Shown: positions 6,301 to 14,104 of the stretch, one piece after another
How positions within the stretch are numbered: position 1 is the stretch's first letter
Layout: every line of letters starts with the position of its first letter
DNA from: DATKCN01 sp035513175
Lineage (GTDB): Bacteria > Chloroflexota > Chloroflexia > Thermomicrobiales > CFX8
DNA: 15,941 nt
NCBI GenBank assembly: GCA_035513175.1
Contig: DATKCN010000038.1
Coordinates: forward strand, 1 to 15,941
Direction: 5' to 3'
Made by a program: the position numbers and the translations under genes
Notes under the pieces: model-generated
What the model was told of the DNA's origin: nothing
The model's input: only the letters and a program-made list of their open reading frames with translations
Database searches by the model: none

Positions 6301-7434
6301 ATGTCAGGACCGCGCGTCCGCGCCCGTGACCTCGGTATCGCCATCGGCACGTACCCCACAGGCAAGCACAACGCCATCACCGATGTGGCGGGCATCGAAG
6401 TCGGGCACACGACGGTCAGCTGGGGCGACGCCAGCCTGCCGCCGGGGCGGGGTCCGGCCCGCACCGGCGTGACCGTCATCTGGCCTCACCGCGACGGCAT
6501 CGTGCGCAACCCGGTCTCGGCTGGCTTCTTCGCGCTCTCCGGGACCGGCGAGATGACGGCCCGCAGCGAGATCGAGGAGCTTGGTCGAATCAACGCTCCG
6601 CTCGCGCTGACGAACACGATGAGCGTGGGGATTGTGTACGACGCAGTCTGCCGCTACCTCGTCGAGCGCGACCCTGAGATTGGCGACACTGAATCGGTCA
6701 TCATCCCGCTTGTAGCGGAATGCGACGACTCATACCTCAACGATTCACGCGGATTCCACGTCACCCGGGAGCACGTCTATGCGGCGCTGGATGGCGCGCG
6801 CGGCGAGCCGGTCGGCGAAGGCGCCATCGGCGCAGGGACCGGCATGCACCTGTTCGGCTTCAAGGGCGGCATCGGCACGTCCTCGCGCCTGCTGCCGGAA
6901 GCGGAAGGTGGCTGGACGGTCGGCGTGCTCGCGCTGACGAACTTCGGGCGGCGCCCCCGGCTGACCGTTGACGGCGTGCCGGTGGGGCGACTGTATGAGG
7001 GAGTAGGGAATAGGGAACAGGGAGTAGTGGGGGAAGGAGAGGATGAGGGGTCTGGGATTGTGGTGGTGGCGACGGACGCGCCGCTGGATGGGCGCCAGCT
7101 GGCGCGGGTGGCGAAGCGCGCCGCGCTGGGGCTGGGCCGCACCGGCTCGACCGGCGGCAACGGCAGCGGCGAGCTGCTGGTCGCCTTCTCGACGACCTAT
7201 CGCCCAGGTGAATCCGGCGTGTCCTCAAAGCCGATCCTCGAAGGCGGAGCGATCGATCCCATCTTCGCCGCTGCCGTTGACGCGACCGAGGAAGCGGTGC
7301 TCAACGCACTCTTCATGGCGACCACGACCGTGGGTCGCAAAGGAAACGTCGACGAGGCGATCGACATCGACCGCGTGCGGGAACTGCTTACCCGCTCTGG
7401 CAGACCGATTGCGACGGATGGAGGGGTCGGATGA
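6301..7434 (+). CDS. P1 (S58, DmpA-type) family peptidase
   Basis: The 377-aa product is a self-processing Ntn-hydrolase of the DmpA/BapA family (L-aminopeptidase/D-esterase, beta-peptidyl aminopeptidase). Family landmarks are NAITDVAGIEVGHTTV (24-39), GVTVIWPH (56-63), FFALSGTGEM (76-85), PLALTNTMSVG (100-110), GAGTGMHLFGFKGGIGTSSR (177-196) and ALTNFGRRP (211-219). The cleavage/nucleophile site is Gly250|Ser251 in EGSGIVVVATDAPL, so the mature enzyme should be an alpha chain of about 250 and a beta chain of about 127 residues. The stretch just before the site, roughly residues 233-249 (YEGVGNREQGVVGEGED), is encoded by a heptad repeat and lengthens the alpha-chain C-terminus. AGGAGG before ATG 6301 fixes the start and is inside a hairpin. 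The gene overlaps the cyclophilin gene by ATGA. Confidence 0.93.
   Translation: MSGPRVRARDLGIAIGTYPTGKHNAITDVAGIEVGHTTVSWGDASLPPGRGPARTGVTVIWPHRDGIVRNPVSAGFFALSGTGEMTARSEIEELGRINAPLALTNTMSVGIVYDAVCRYLVERDPEIGDTESVIIPLVAECDDSYLNDSRGFHVTREHVYAALDGARGEPVGEGAIGAGTGMHLFGFKGGIGTSSRLLPEAEGGWTVGVLALTNFGRRPRLTVDGVPVGRLYEGVGNREQGVVGEGEDEGSGIVVVATDAPLDGRQLARVAKRAALGLGRTGSTGGNGSGELLVAFSTTYRPGESGVSSKPILEGGAIDPIFAAAVDATEEAVLNALFMATTTVGRKGNVDEAIDIDRVRELLTRSGRPIATDGGVG
6999..7056 (+). repeat. In-gene heptamer tandem repeat (GGGARYA)
   Basis: Four back-to-back 7-base units of consensus GGGARYA occupy 6999-7026, followed by a degenerate G/A-rich tail to about 7056. It lies in frame inside the DmpA gene and encodes a Gly/Glu-rich segment ending at the Gly|Ser processing site; the Ser codon TCT (7051-7053) is in the tail. 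The strand composition (almost only purines) is unlike the flanking codons. Confidence 0.8.
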
Positions 7435-7964
7435 GCGGTCCGGTGCATGTGATGATCGAGACGGCGCTGGGCGACGTCGAGCTGGCGGTCGACGTCGAGC
7501 GGGCGCCGCTCACCGCTCGCAACTTCCTGCGCTACGTCGACGACGGCCTCTATAGCGGCGGGACCTGGCATCGCACCGTGCTGCCCGACAACCAGCCCGA
7601 CAACGACATCCGCATAGAGGTGATCCAGGGCGGCTTGAACCCCGAACGCGCGGGGGACATCCGCCCGCCGATCCCGTTGGAGCGCACGACCGTCACCGGC
7701 CTGCGCCACATCGACGGGACGGTGTCGATGGGCCGCTTCGCGCCCGACAGCGCCCACTCGGAGATCTTCATCTGCGTCGGCGATCAGCCCTCGCTCGACT
7801 TCGGCGGCATGCGCAACCCGGACGGCCAGGGCTTCGCCGCCTTCGGCCAGGTGACGCGCGGCATGGATGTCGTCCGCGCCATCCAGCGTTCGCCTCACGA
7901 CGGCCAGCGCCTCACCCCGCCGATTGTCATGCGCCGGGTCGGGCGGTTAGCGGTTAGCGATTAA
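7431..7964 (+). CDS. Peptidyl-prolyl cis-trans isomerase, cyclophilin type
   Basis: The 177-aa protein has the cyclophilin pattern: strand IETALGDVELAVD, APLTARNFLRYVDDGLY, WHRTV with catalytic Arg48, VIQGG (64-68), GTVSMGRFAPDSAHSEIFI (96-114) and FAAFGQVTRGMDVVRAIQ. It catalyses prolyl isomerisation during protein folding and has no signal peptide, so it should be cytoplasmic. A stretch around residues 51-63 (LPDNQPDNDIRIE) is longer than in minimal bacterial PpiB proteins. The ATG overlaps the stop of the DmpA gene (ATGA), showing translational coupling. The last residues GRLAVSD and the TAA are encoded by a heptad repeat, so the natural C-terminus may have been modified by the repeat. Confidence 0.93.
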   Translation: MSGPVHVMIETALGDVELAVDVERAPLTARNFLRYVDDGLYSGGTWHRTVLPDNQPDNDIRIEVIQGGLNPERAGDIRPPIPLERTTVTGLRHIDGTVSMGRFAPDSAHSEIFICVGDQPSLDFGGMRNPDGQGFAAFGQVTRGMDVVRAIQRSPHDGQRLTPPIVMRRVGRLAVSD

Positions 7965-7972
7965 GGTAACGC
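7945..7972 (+). repeat. Heptamer repeat over the cyclophilin stop codon
   Basis: GGTTAGC occurs twice in tandem (7945-7958), followed by the related 7-mers GATTAAG and GTAACGC. The TAA stop (7962-7964) lies inside the third unit. Confidence 0.65.
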
Positions 7973-8154
7973 CAAACCGGTATTGCCGTATCCGGCGCAA
8001 GGATGGGGCAGGAACGCTTCCCGAATCGCCCGATTACCCAGCGAGCCAGTAGCCAAACCGTCAACGACCCATTACGATGTGCGCATCGAAACGCACTCGA
8101 CGGGCTACCTATGTCGCGCTGGTCGCTGGAGTCATCACGTTCGGGACGACGATC

Positions 8155-10197
8155 ATGTCGCAATGCACACAGTGCGGGCTGTTCAATCCTCCGCTGGGCG
8201 TCACGTGCCTCTCCTGCGGCTCGACGCTGGCGGTTCCTGCCGCGAGCGCCGTCATGGCGCCGCTTCCCGGCATGCCCGCCGGCGGGCCATCGCCGCTCGC
8301 TGCCCCGGAACCCACGCTCTCGCCCGGACCGTCACGCCAGGAGGAGTATTCCCATATCCTCGGGCCGGTCGACCGTGAGAGCTTCTTCGCCGCCCAACGC
8401 CGTCATCGCCGCGCCACCTGGAAGATGACCGCGGCCTGCGCACTGGCCGCCGTCGTCACGGGTCTCCCGCTCAGCCTGGCGCTCACGCCGATCATCTTTG
8501 CCGTCATCGTCATCCTCACCCGGCTGGCGGGTTTCGTGACGACCGTTCCCGTCGAAGTCTGGGACGCCTACCGCTGGGCTGGGTCTACGTTCGTTCGCGT
8601 TGGCGACTACTTCATTGAGGAGGAGATGCAGGGCCCCGCTCCGATCGCGGAAACGCTGGCCGTCGCCGCCATCTGGCTCGTGCCGGGCATCCTGCTGATG
8701 TTGCTCGTCTGGCCCATCCTGCGGTCCCTGTTCCGTTCTGCGGGTGTCGGGGGCGTGCTGCTGTCGCTTGGCGCCCGCGACCCGAACATGCTCGATCTGG
8801 AAGAGCGCCAGCTGGTCAATGTCGTCGAGGAAATGGCCATCGCCGCCGGGCTGCCCGCTCCGCGGGTGATGCTGCTCGACGCGCCGGTGGCCAACGCAGC
8901 GGTCGTTGGCTCCTCCCCGCGTGACGCCGTCATCGTCGTTTGCCGCCCATTGCTGGACGACCTGAACCGCGACGAGACACAGGGCGTGCTCGGACATCTG
9001 ATTGCCGCCATCGGCAATGGGGATCTGCGCGTCGCCCTCTCCGTTGTCGCCCTGTTCCAGACGTTTGGCTTCGCGGGAGCCCTGCTCCGCGCTCCGGTCA
9101 GCCGCGAGGCTCGCCAGACGCTCTGGCGCATGCTGCGCTACGTTTTCAGCCGCCATCCCCCCGCGAAGCGCGCGGAGGAGGCGCAGCGCATCTCCGGTCT
9201 CTTGACCGGCGCCGTCTGGGACCTCGGGTCAGACGAGTTCGGCGAGGGGATGGACGAGAAGCCCGTCGAGCAACGCCGGGGGCTGCGCGTCATATGGTTG
9301 ATGTATCTCCCGGTCATCACCATGGCGATTCTGGTCGTCGGTCTGATCATGGAGTGGCCACGAGAGGGCTTCACGATCATCTTCGGCGTGCTGGGCGCGC
9401 TCGCGCTCGCGACGCTCTGGTATCAGCGAGTCTACGTGGCGTTCATGATTCGCTATGCCATCGCGACGGTGCGCGCCGTCATCATGCTGCCGTACTACTT
9501 TGGCGTGATCATGCCGCAACTCCTGCTGGGCATGGTCATCCCCTTCATTCTCGAACCTCTGCTGGGCCTGCTCTGGCGCACCCGTCGCTATCTGGCCGAC
9601 GCTCGCGCGGTGCAGCTCACCCGCAACCCGGACGGCCTCGCTTACGGGCTGCGCGGGCTCGTCACCCGAGGCGGCGGCATACCGGGCGGAAAGTGGGCGA
9701 CGCCACTGTTCATCGTCTGCCCGGAGCGGTTGTCCTACGCCCAGATCGATCCGGAGATGGCTGAGGAGATGCGCGAGAACCGCCAGCGGTTCAGGCCCGG
9801 TGTCATTGGCGACGCGCAGGCGATGAGGGAGCAGGCGCGTGGCGCGGGGGTCAAGATGGTCGCGCAGGCCATCGCGGAAGGCAAGTCGGAGAGCCGGTCA
9901 TATACCGGGTCGACCACCGGGTCGCTTGGTGGACTGCATCCACCGTTGCACAAGCGCCTGAAACGCTTGCGGAGCATGGGCGCGACTGCCCCTGGCTCCG
10001 AGGAGCGCGCCAGGATTGACGCAGGATACTCAAGGAGGTTCGGCTGGCTCATGGCAATCGTCGGCGGCGGGCTGCTCACGCTGGTGGCGGTGCTGATGGT
10101 CGTCGCCGCCGCGCTCATGCTGGCGATGGGCTTCGTCGCCTGCTCGGTCATGATGATGATGGTGTATGGGCTCGTCATCGCGCTCGCTCCAGCGTGA
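8155..10197 (+). CDS. Zinc-ribbon, multi-pass M48 (HtpX-like) homologue, probably catalytically inactive
   Basis: The 680-aa protein starts with a zinc ribbon (C4xxC7, C18xxC21) and a Pro-rich linker. Membrane helices follow (about 92-125 and 165-190), then an M48-like domain (from about 210: LVNVVEEMAIAAGLPAPRVML, NAAVVGSSPRDAVIVV, NRDETQGVLGH). More membrane helices lie at about 380-470, and LHPPLHKRLKRL at 594-605 is the M48 C-terminal motif. A final hydrophobic pair ends the protein. Where M48 enzymes have HExxH, this one has HLIAA (281-285), and the third ligand Glu of xEYLAD is replaced in RRYLAD. Three of the four zinc/catalytic positions are lost. The frame is open from 8077, but ATG 8155 puts the zinc ribbon first; the ribosome binding site is weak. 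LemA follows 28 nt after the stop, a known M48 neighbour. Confidence 0.85.
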   Translation: MSQCTQCGLFNPPLGVTCLSCGSTLAVPAASAVMAPLPGMPAGGPSPLAAPEPTLSPGPSRQEEYSHILGPVDRESFFAAQRRHRRATWKMTAACALAAVVTGLPLSLALTPIIFAVIVILTRLAGFVTTVPVEVWDAYRWAGSTFVRVGDYFIEEEMQGPAPIAETLAVAAIWLVPGILLMLLVWPILRSLFRSAGVGGVLLSLGARDPNMLDLEERQLVNVVEEMAIAAGLPAPRVMLLDAPVANAAVVGSSPRDAVIVVCRPLLDDLNRDETQGVLGHLIAAIGNGDLRVALSVVALFQTFGFAGALLRAPVSREARQTLWRMLRYVFSRHPPAKRAEEAQRISGLLTGAVWDLGSDEFGEGMDEKPVEQRRGLRVIWLMYLPVITMAILVVGLIMEWPREGFTIIFGVLGALALATLWYQRVYVAFMIRYAIATVRAVIMLPYYFGVIMPQLLLGMVIPFILEPLLGLLWRTRRYLADARAVQLTRNPDGLAYGLRGLVTRGGGIPGGKWATPLFIVCPERLSYAQIDPEMAEEMRENRQRFRPGVIGDAQAMREQARGAGVKMVAQAIAEGKSESRSYTGSTTGSLGGLHPPLHKRLKRLRSMGATAPGSEERARIDAGYSRRFGWLMAIVGGGLLTLVAVLMVVAAALMLAMGFVACSVMMMMVYGLVIALAPA

Positions 10198-10225
10198 GTG
10201 AGGCAGAAAACAAGGAGGTTCCTCA

Positions 10226-10783
10226 GTGCTCTGGATCATCGTTGGGGCCGTGGTCGCGCTCATCGTGCTGTTTCTCATTTTTACCTACAACCGGCTGGTC
10301 GGGCGCCGCAATCAGGTGCGCAACGCCTGGGGCCAGATCGACGTGCAGCTGACGCGGCGGCACGACCTGATCCCTAACCTCGTCAACGCGGTAAAGGGCT
10401 ACCTTGAGCACGAGCGGGGCGTGCTGGAACGCGTCACCGAGGCGCGCGCGGCGGCCATCGCCGCCGGCGGCGACGTCGAGCGGCGGGCCGAAGCGGAGAA
10501 CCAGGTGACGCAGGCGCTGCGGTCCGTCTTCGCCGTCGCCGAGGGCTATCCGCAACTGCGGGCCAGCGAGAACATGCTGTCCCTGCAGGAGGAGCTTTCG
10601 TCCACCGAGAACCGCATCGCGTTCGCGCGCCAGCACTACAACGACAGCGTGATGGAGTACAACACCTCCCGTGAGACCTTTCCGGCCGTGCTCGTGGCGG
10701 GCGCGCTCGGATTCCGGCATCAGGCGCTCTTCCAACTCGATGCGGCGGCGCCGGAGCGCGCCGTGCCGCAGGTGCAGTTTTGA
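10226..10783 (+). CDS. lemA: LemA family protein
   Basis: The 185-aa protein has an N-terminal membrane helix (about residues 2-20) followed by the LemA helical domain: YNRLVGRRNQVRNAWGQIDV, QLTRRHDLIPNLVNAVKGY, the HERGVLERVTEARAAA helix, and YNDSVMEYNTSRETFP. The short N-terminus and cytoplasm- or surface-facing four-helix domain fit the family. Its biochemical role is unsettled, but it often neighbours HtpX/M48 membrane proteins, as here. The start is GTG, with AAGGAGG and 7 nt spacing. TGAGG (10199-10203) could pair with CCTCA (10221-10225) next to the start, leaving the ribosome binding site in the loop. The C-terminus (from about 165) differs from the usual LemA end. Confidence 0.93.
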   Translation: MLWIIVGAVVALIVLFLIFTYNRLVGRRNQVRNAWGQIDVQLTRRHDLIPNLVNAVKGYLEHERGVLERVTEARAAAIAAGGDVERRAEAENQVTQALRSVFAVAEGYPQLRASENMLSLQEELSSTENRIAFARQHYNDSVMEYNTSRETFPAVLVAGALGFRHQALFQLDAAAPERAVPQVQF

Positions 10784-10806
10784 GGGGTGACGGGGTTCGT
10801 GGCGCT

Positions 10807-10873
10807 GTAGTGCGTAACGTGTAACGCGTGGAGGCGGGACGCGAGATGCGGGGGTAGGGCTGGGGAATGGGGC
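10807..10873 (+). repeat. Heptamer repeat between lemA and the aminotransferase gene
   Basis: Three 7-base units of the form GTARYGN/GTAACGN (10807-10827) lead into a G-rich tail whose G-runs recur at about 7-base steps up to the next start codon. TAGTGCGTAACGTGTAACG (10808-10826) matches 11992-12010 at 17 of 19 bases. The tail replaces a normal ribosome binding site for the next gene. The first three units are clear; the tail is a weaker call. Confidence 0.6.
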
Positions 10874-10877
10874 ATTG

Positions 10878-12008
10878 ATGGGGCTGGTGGCGAAGAGCGA
10901 GTTCATCGGCGGGGATGAGCGAGCGTACCTGTACACGGCGGGGGAGGGGCTGGTCCCGCGCTCGGTCATCGCGGCGACGGAGCGCTATTACGAGGACAAG
11001 GTGCGCGCGGGCGAGGGCCGGGCGCGCGGTCAGGCCGTCGAGCAGGAGTGCCGGGCCGGGCTGGCGGCGCTGATGACGGGGGCGACGGCGGACGACATCG
11101 CCCTGCTGGGCAGTACGTCCGAGGGCGTCAACGCCATCTACAGCCTGATCGACTGGCTGCCGGGGGACAACGTCGTCACGATCGTCAACGAGCTGGAGTT
11201 CCCCTCGGTCGTATTGCCTGCCGCGAAGCTGGAACAGCGCGGCGTCGAGCTGCGGGCGGTCGGGCACGCGGATTGGATCGTCACGCCGGAGATGATCGGA
11301 GCGGCGATCGACGAGCGCACGCGGCTCGTGGTTCTCAGCCACGTCAGCTACCGCACCGGCTTCCGCCACGACCTCGACGCCGTCTCAGCCATTGTGCGGC
11401 CGGCGAATCCGAATGCGCTGTTCGCGGTGGACGCGACGCAATCGCTGGGCGTGATCCACGTCCCGGCCAACGCCTGCGACTTCCTGGTTGCTACCTCCTG
11501 CAAGTGGCTGCTCGCTCCACACGGCCTCGGCGTCTTCTATTGGAATCGGGAGCGGCTGCCGGTCGTTGAGCCCGCCGGCATCGGCTGGTACTCGGTGGTC
11601 GACGACTTGCAGTTTCCCTACGATCTCAAGCCCACCGCCGGCCGCTTCGAGCTTGGCGGACCGAATCTTCTGTCGATCTATGCGCTCAACGAGGGCGTGA
11701 AGCTGCTCCTTGAAACCGGCGTCGAGCGCATCGAGGCGCACGCGCTGGCGCTCGGAATGCGCCTGCTCGACGGGGTCAGCGACCTCGATCTGCCGGTGAT
11801 GACTCCCCGCGATCCGTCGCTGAGGGCGGGCATCGTTGCCTGGGAAGACCCGCACAACGTGGCGACGGCGAGAAAGCTGGCCGAACGCGACATCTACGTC
11901 ACCGGCAGCTCCGGCCGCATCCGCGCCGGCATCCACCTCTACAATGACGAGAGCGACGTGGACCGGCTGGTGAAGGGGATGCGAGAGATCGTAATGCGTA
12001 ACGGGTAA
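10878..12008 (+). CDS. Class V (NifS/isopenicillin-N-epimerase-like) PLP-dependent enzyme
   Basis: The 376-aa protein has the class V aminotransferase core: GSTSEGVNAIY (78-88), the PLP-ring Asp185 in VDATQSLGVIHV, and the Schiff-base Lys209 in TSCKWLLAPHGLG (206-218). Cysteine desulfurases carry a Cys in RxGxHC near the C-terminus. Here the same place reads RIRAGIHLYN, so desulfurase activity is unlikely. An aminotransferase, epimerase or lyase acting on an amino acid is more plausible. ATG 10878 is preceded by TTG and only GGGG as a weak ribosome binding site. The last codons (MRNG, TAA) lie within a heptad repeat. The acyl-CoA dehydrogenase homologue starts 50 nt downstream on the same strand. 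Confidence 0.9.
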   Translation: MGLVAKSEFIGGDERAYLYTAGEGLVPRSVIAATERYYEDKVRAGEGRARGQAVEQECRAGLAALMTGATADDIALLGSTSEGVNAIYSLIDWLPGDNVVTIVNELEFPSVVLPAAKLEQRGVELRAVGHADWIVTPEMIGAAIDERTRLVVLSHVSYRTGFRHDLDAVSAIVRPANPNALFAVDATQSLGVIHVPANACDFLVATSCKWLLAPHGLGVFYWNRERLPVVEPAGIGWYSVVDDLQFPYDLKPTAGRFELGGPNLLSIYALNEGVKLLLETGVERIEAHALALGMRLLDGVSDLDLPVMTPRDPSLRAGIVAWEDPHNVATARKLAERDIYVTGSSGRIRAGIHLYNDESDVDRLVKGMREIVMRNG

Positions 12009-12039
12009 CGAACCACGCATCACGCATCGCACGTCACGA
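11991..12039. repeat. Heptamer repeat over the aminotransferase stop codon
   Basis: Three GTAAYGN units (11991-12011) contain the TAA at 12006-12008. They are followed by complement-like units with CACGCAT in tandem at 12014-12027. The two halves are partly inverted: GTAATGCGT (11991-11999) pairs with ACGCATCAC (12015-12023) at 8 of 9 positions around a 15-nt loop. The array could therefore act as a transcript-end hairpin. Confidence 0.7.
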
Positions 12040-12058
12040 CCTGAACGGAGCCCCGTCC

Positions 12059-13195
12059 ATGTCCACCTCGACAATCACCATCCCCCTCACTGACCTGCGC
12101 GCCTTCGTCGAGCGCGAGATCGCGCCCCTCGCATCGACCTGGGACGAGCAGGAGCGCATGCCGCGCGAGCACGTCCAGCGGCTGGCGGATGCCGGACTGC
12201 TGGCCCAGACGATCGCGCCAGACGCAGGCGGGGCCGGCGTCTCGACCATCGACGCGGCGCGTTCGATCGCCGAGGTGGCGCGGGGCTGCGCGGTCAGCGC
12301 GCGGGTGCTGGTGGACAGCAACTTCGGCGCGGTGCAGGTCATCGACCGCTTCGGGTCGGACGAGCTGCGGCGCCGCTGGCTTCCGCAGGTGCGGCGAGGC
12401 GCATGCCTGATCGCTATCGCTATCACCGAGCCGGAAGTGGGTTCCGCCGCCAACGAGTTGACGACGTCCGCTCGCGTCGACGGCGACGAGATCGTCATCG
12501 ACGGCACGAAGCGCTGGATCACCGGCGCGGGGGAGCGCGAGCTGTATCTGGTCTTTGCCCGCTTCAACGAGACGCCGGGCGCGGCGGGCGTCGGCGCGGT
12601 GCTGGTCGAGAGCGACCGTCCGGGCCTGCGGATCGGCGAGCGCGAGCCGACGATGGGCTTGCGCGGCCTGCGGGAAGGGGAGCTCCACTTCGACGCGTGC
12701 CGCGTCCCGGCCGGCAATCTGGTCATCGCGCCGGGCGGGTTCGGCAAGCTGATGGCGGCCTACAACGGGCAGCGGGTCGGGGCCTGCGCCGTGTCGCTGG
12801 GTCTGGGCCGGGGCGCGCTGGACGTCGCCGCGCGCTACGCAAAGGAGCGGCGGCAGTTCGGCAAGCCCATCGCCGAGTTTCAGGCCATCCAGCTCCTGCT
12901 GGCCGACATGGCGATCCAGCTCGACGCGGCGGAGCTGCTGATCGAGCGGGCCGCAACGACGCCGGACACGTACGGCTTCCCGGCGCGCTACGAGACGAGC
13001 GTCGCCAAGACGTTCGCTTCCGAAACCGGGGTGTTCGTCACGAACAGCGCCATCCAGGTGCTGGGCGGCAATGGCTATTCCCGCAAGTACCCGGTCGAGC
13101 GCATGACCCGCGACGCCCGCATGTTCACGATCGGCGGCGGGACAACGCAGATGCAGCGGCTGGCGGTGGCAGCGGCGGTGCTTGGCGAGTGGTGA
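12059..13195 (+). CDS. Acyl-CoA dehydrogenase family flavoprotein lacking the usual catalytic Glu
   Basis: The 378-aa protein is full length for the family: N-terminal helices (1-115), a middle beta domain with AIAITEPEVGSA (119-130) and GTKRWITGAGERE (149-161), and a C-terminal helical domain with RQFGKPIAEFQAIQLLLADM (265-284) and QVLGGNGYSRKYPVERMTRDAR. These enzymes use FAD for alpha,beta-oxidation of acyl-CoA. The catalytic base in MCAD-type enzymes (YEGT) is replaced by GGGT (Gly360). The alternative base position of isovaleryl-CoA dehydrogenase (xxER) is NGQR (Gln238). It may use another base or catalyse a different flavin reaction such as oxygenation or reduction. CGGAG lies 9 nt before the ATG. 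Its stop is inside a heptad repeat. Confidence 0.92.
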   Translation: MSTSTITIPLTDLRAFVEREIAPLASTWDEQERMPREHVQRLADAGLLAQTIAPDAGGAGVSTIDAARSIAEVARGCAVSARVLVDSNFGAVQVIDRFGSDELRRRWLPQVRRGACLIAIAITEPEVGSAANELTTSARVDGDEIVIDGTKRWITGAGERELYLVFARFNETPGAAGVGAVLVESDRPGLRIGEREPTMGLRGLREGELHFDACRVPAGNLVIAPGGFGKLMAAYNGQRVGACAVSLGLGRGALDVAARYAKERRQFGKPIAEFQAIQLLLADMAIQLDAAELLIERAATTPDTYGFPARYETSVAKTFASETGVFVTNSAIQVLGGNGYSRKYPVERMTRDARMFTIGGGTTQMQRLAVAAAVLGEW

Positions 13196-13219
13196 GCGGG
13201 TAGCGGTGAGCGGAGAGGG
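13192..13219 (+). repeat. Heptamer repeat over the acyl-CoA dehydrogenase stop codon
   Basis: Four consecutive 7-base units, GTGAGCG, GGTAGCG, GTGAGCG again and the more diverged GAGAGGG, begin one base before the TGA (13193-13195), which therefore belongs to the first unit. Confidence 0.65.
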
Positions 13220-13239
13220 GCAGGGACACGGGAGGGCAG

Positions 13240-14031
13240 ATGCAGCGCGAGATCGTTGAGGTTCAGGGGTTGCGGACAGGGTTTCTGCGGGCGGGAGCAG
13301 GTCCCGCTCTGGTGATGCTGCACGGCATCGGCGGCAACGCGGGACAGTTCCGGCGGCAGCTTGACGCGCTGGCGGACCTGCGCACGGTTACTGCCTGGGA
13401 CGCGCCAGGCTACGTGGCGTCGGACGACGCGCCGGACGGCTGGACGATGGAGGATTTCGCCGACCACCTGGCGGGCTTCCTCGACGCGCTGGGCATCGAG
13501 CGGGCGGACGTGCTGGGGCAGTCGTGGGGTGGGGTGCTGGCGCAGGTGTTCTACGGGCGGCATCCGGGACGCGTGCGCTCGCTGATCCTCTCGGACACCA
13601 GCGCCGGGGGCGGATCGCAGCCTGAGGAGGAGCGGCAGGCGGCGCTCCAGGCTCGGCTGACGGCTCTGGAAACGATGACGCCGGCCGAGATGGCGCACCG
13701 TCGCGCGCCTGCCGTGCTGGGGCCGGACCCATCCGAGGCAATGCTGCGCGAGGCGGAGGAGATGATGGCCCAGATCCGGCCATCGGGCTACCGAACCGCC
13801 GCGATCGCGCTGGCCAACGCGGACACGACGACGGTGCTGCCTGCCATCGCCGTGCCGGTGCTGGTCATCACCGGCGAACACGACCAGATCATCGCGCCGG
13901 GGACGGGCACCCGCCTGCGCGACTTCATTCCCCGCGCCCGGCTCGCGGCCATCGCCGGGGCTGGTCATCTCAGCAGCCAGGAGCAGCCGGAGGACTGGAA
14001 CGCGGCCGTGCGGGAGTTTCTGTGCGGCTGA
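13240..14031 (+). CDS. Alpha/beta hydrolase (enol-lactonase-like)
   Basis: The 263-aa protein is a compact alpha/beta hydrolase. The oxyanion-hole motif LHGIGGN is at 27-33, the nucleophile Ser95 in GQSWGG, the acid Asp215 in GEHDQI and the base His243 in GAGHLSSQEQP. The overall order resembles 3-oxoadipate enol-lactonases and C-C or ester hydrolases. The substrate is unknown. GGGAGG lies 4 nt before the ATG. It follows the acyl-CoA dehydrogenase homologue (44 nt gap with a heptad repeat) and precedes the ABM-domain gene by 73 nt, all on the same strand. No signal peptide is present, so it is cytoplasmic. Confidence 0.92.
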   Translation: MQREIVEVQGLRTGFLRAGAGPALVMLHGIGGNAGQFRRQLDALADLRTVTAWDAPGYVASDDAPDGWTMEDFADHLAGFLDALGIERADVLGQSWGGVLAQVFYGRHPGRVRSLILSDTSAGGGSQPEEERQAALQARLTALETMTPAEMAHRRAPAVLGPDPSEAMLREAEEMMAQIRPSGYRTAAIALANADTTTVLPAIAVPVLVITGEHDQIIAPGTGTRLRDFIPRARLAAIAGAGHLSSQEQPEDWNAAVREFLCG

Positions 14032-14104
14032 TCGACGGTCATCCGCGCCACGCTGAACGCGGCGGGAGGCGCGGAGAAGACTGGGCAGGGAGGGGACAGG
14101 CGCC

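Noticed and set aside
8332..9156. A 274-aa minus-strand open frame
   Set aside because: It is antisense to the M48 homologue, with a Gln/Asp/Gly-rich shadow composition and no ribosome binding site.
10878..12008. Cysteine desulfurase (SufS/IscS)
   Set aside because: The catalytic Cys near the C-terminus is absent (RIRAGIHLYN), so only the wider class V family can be claimed.
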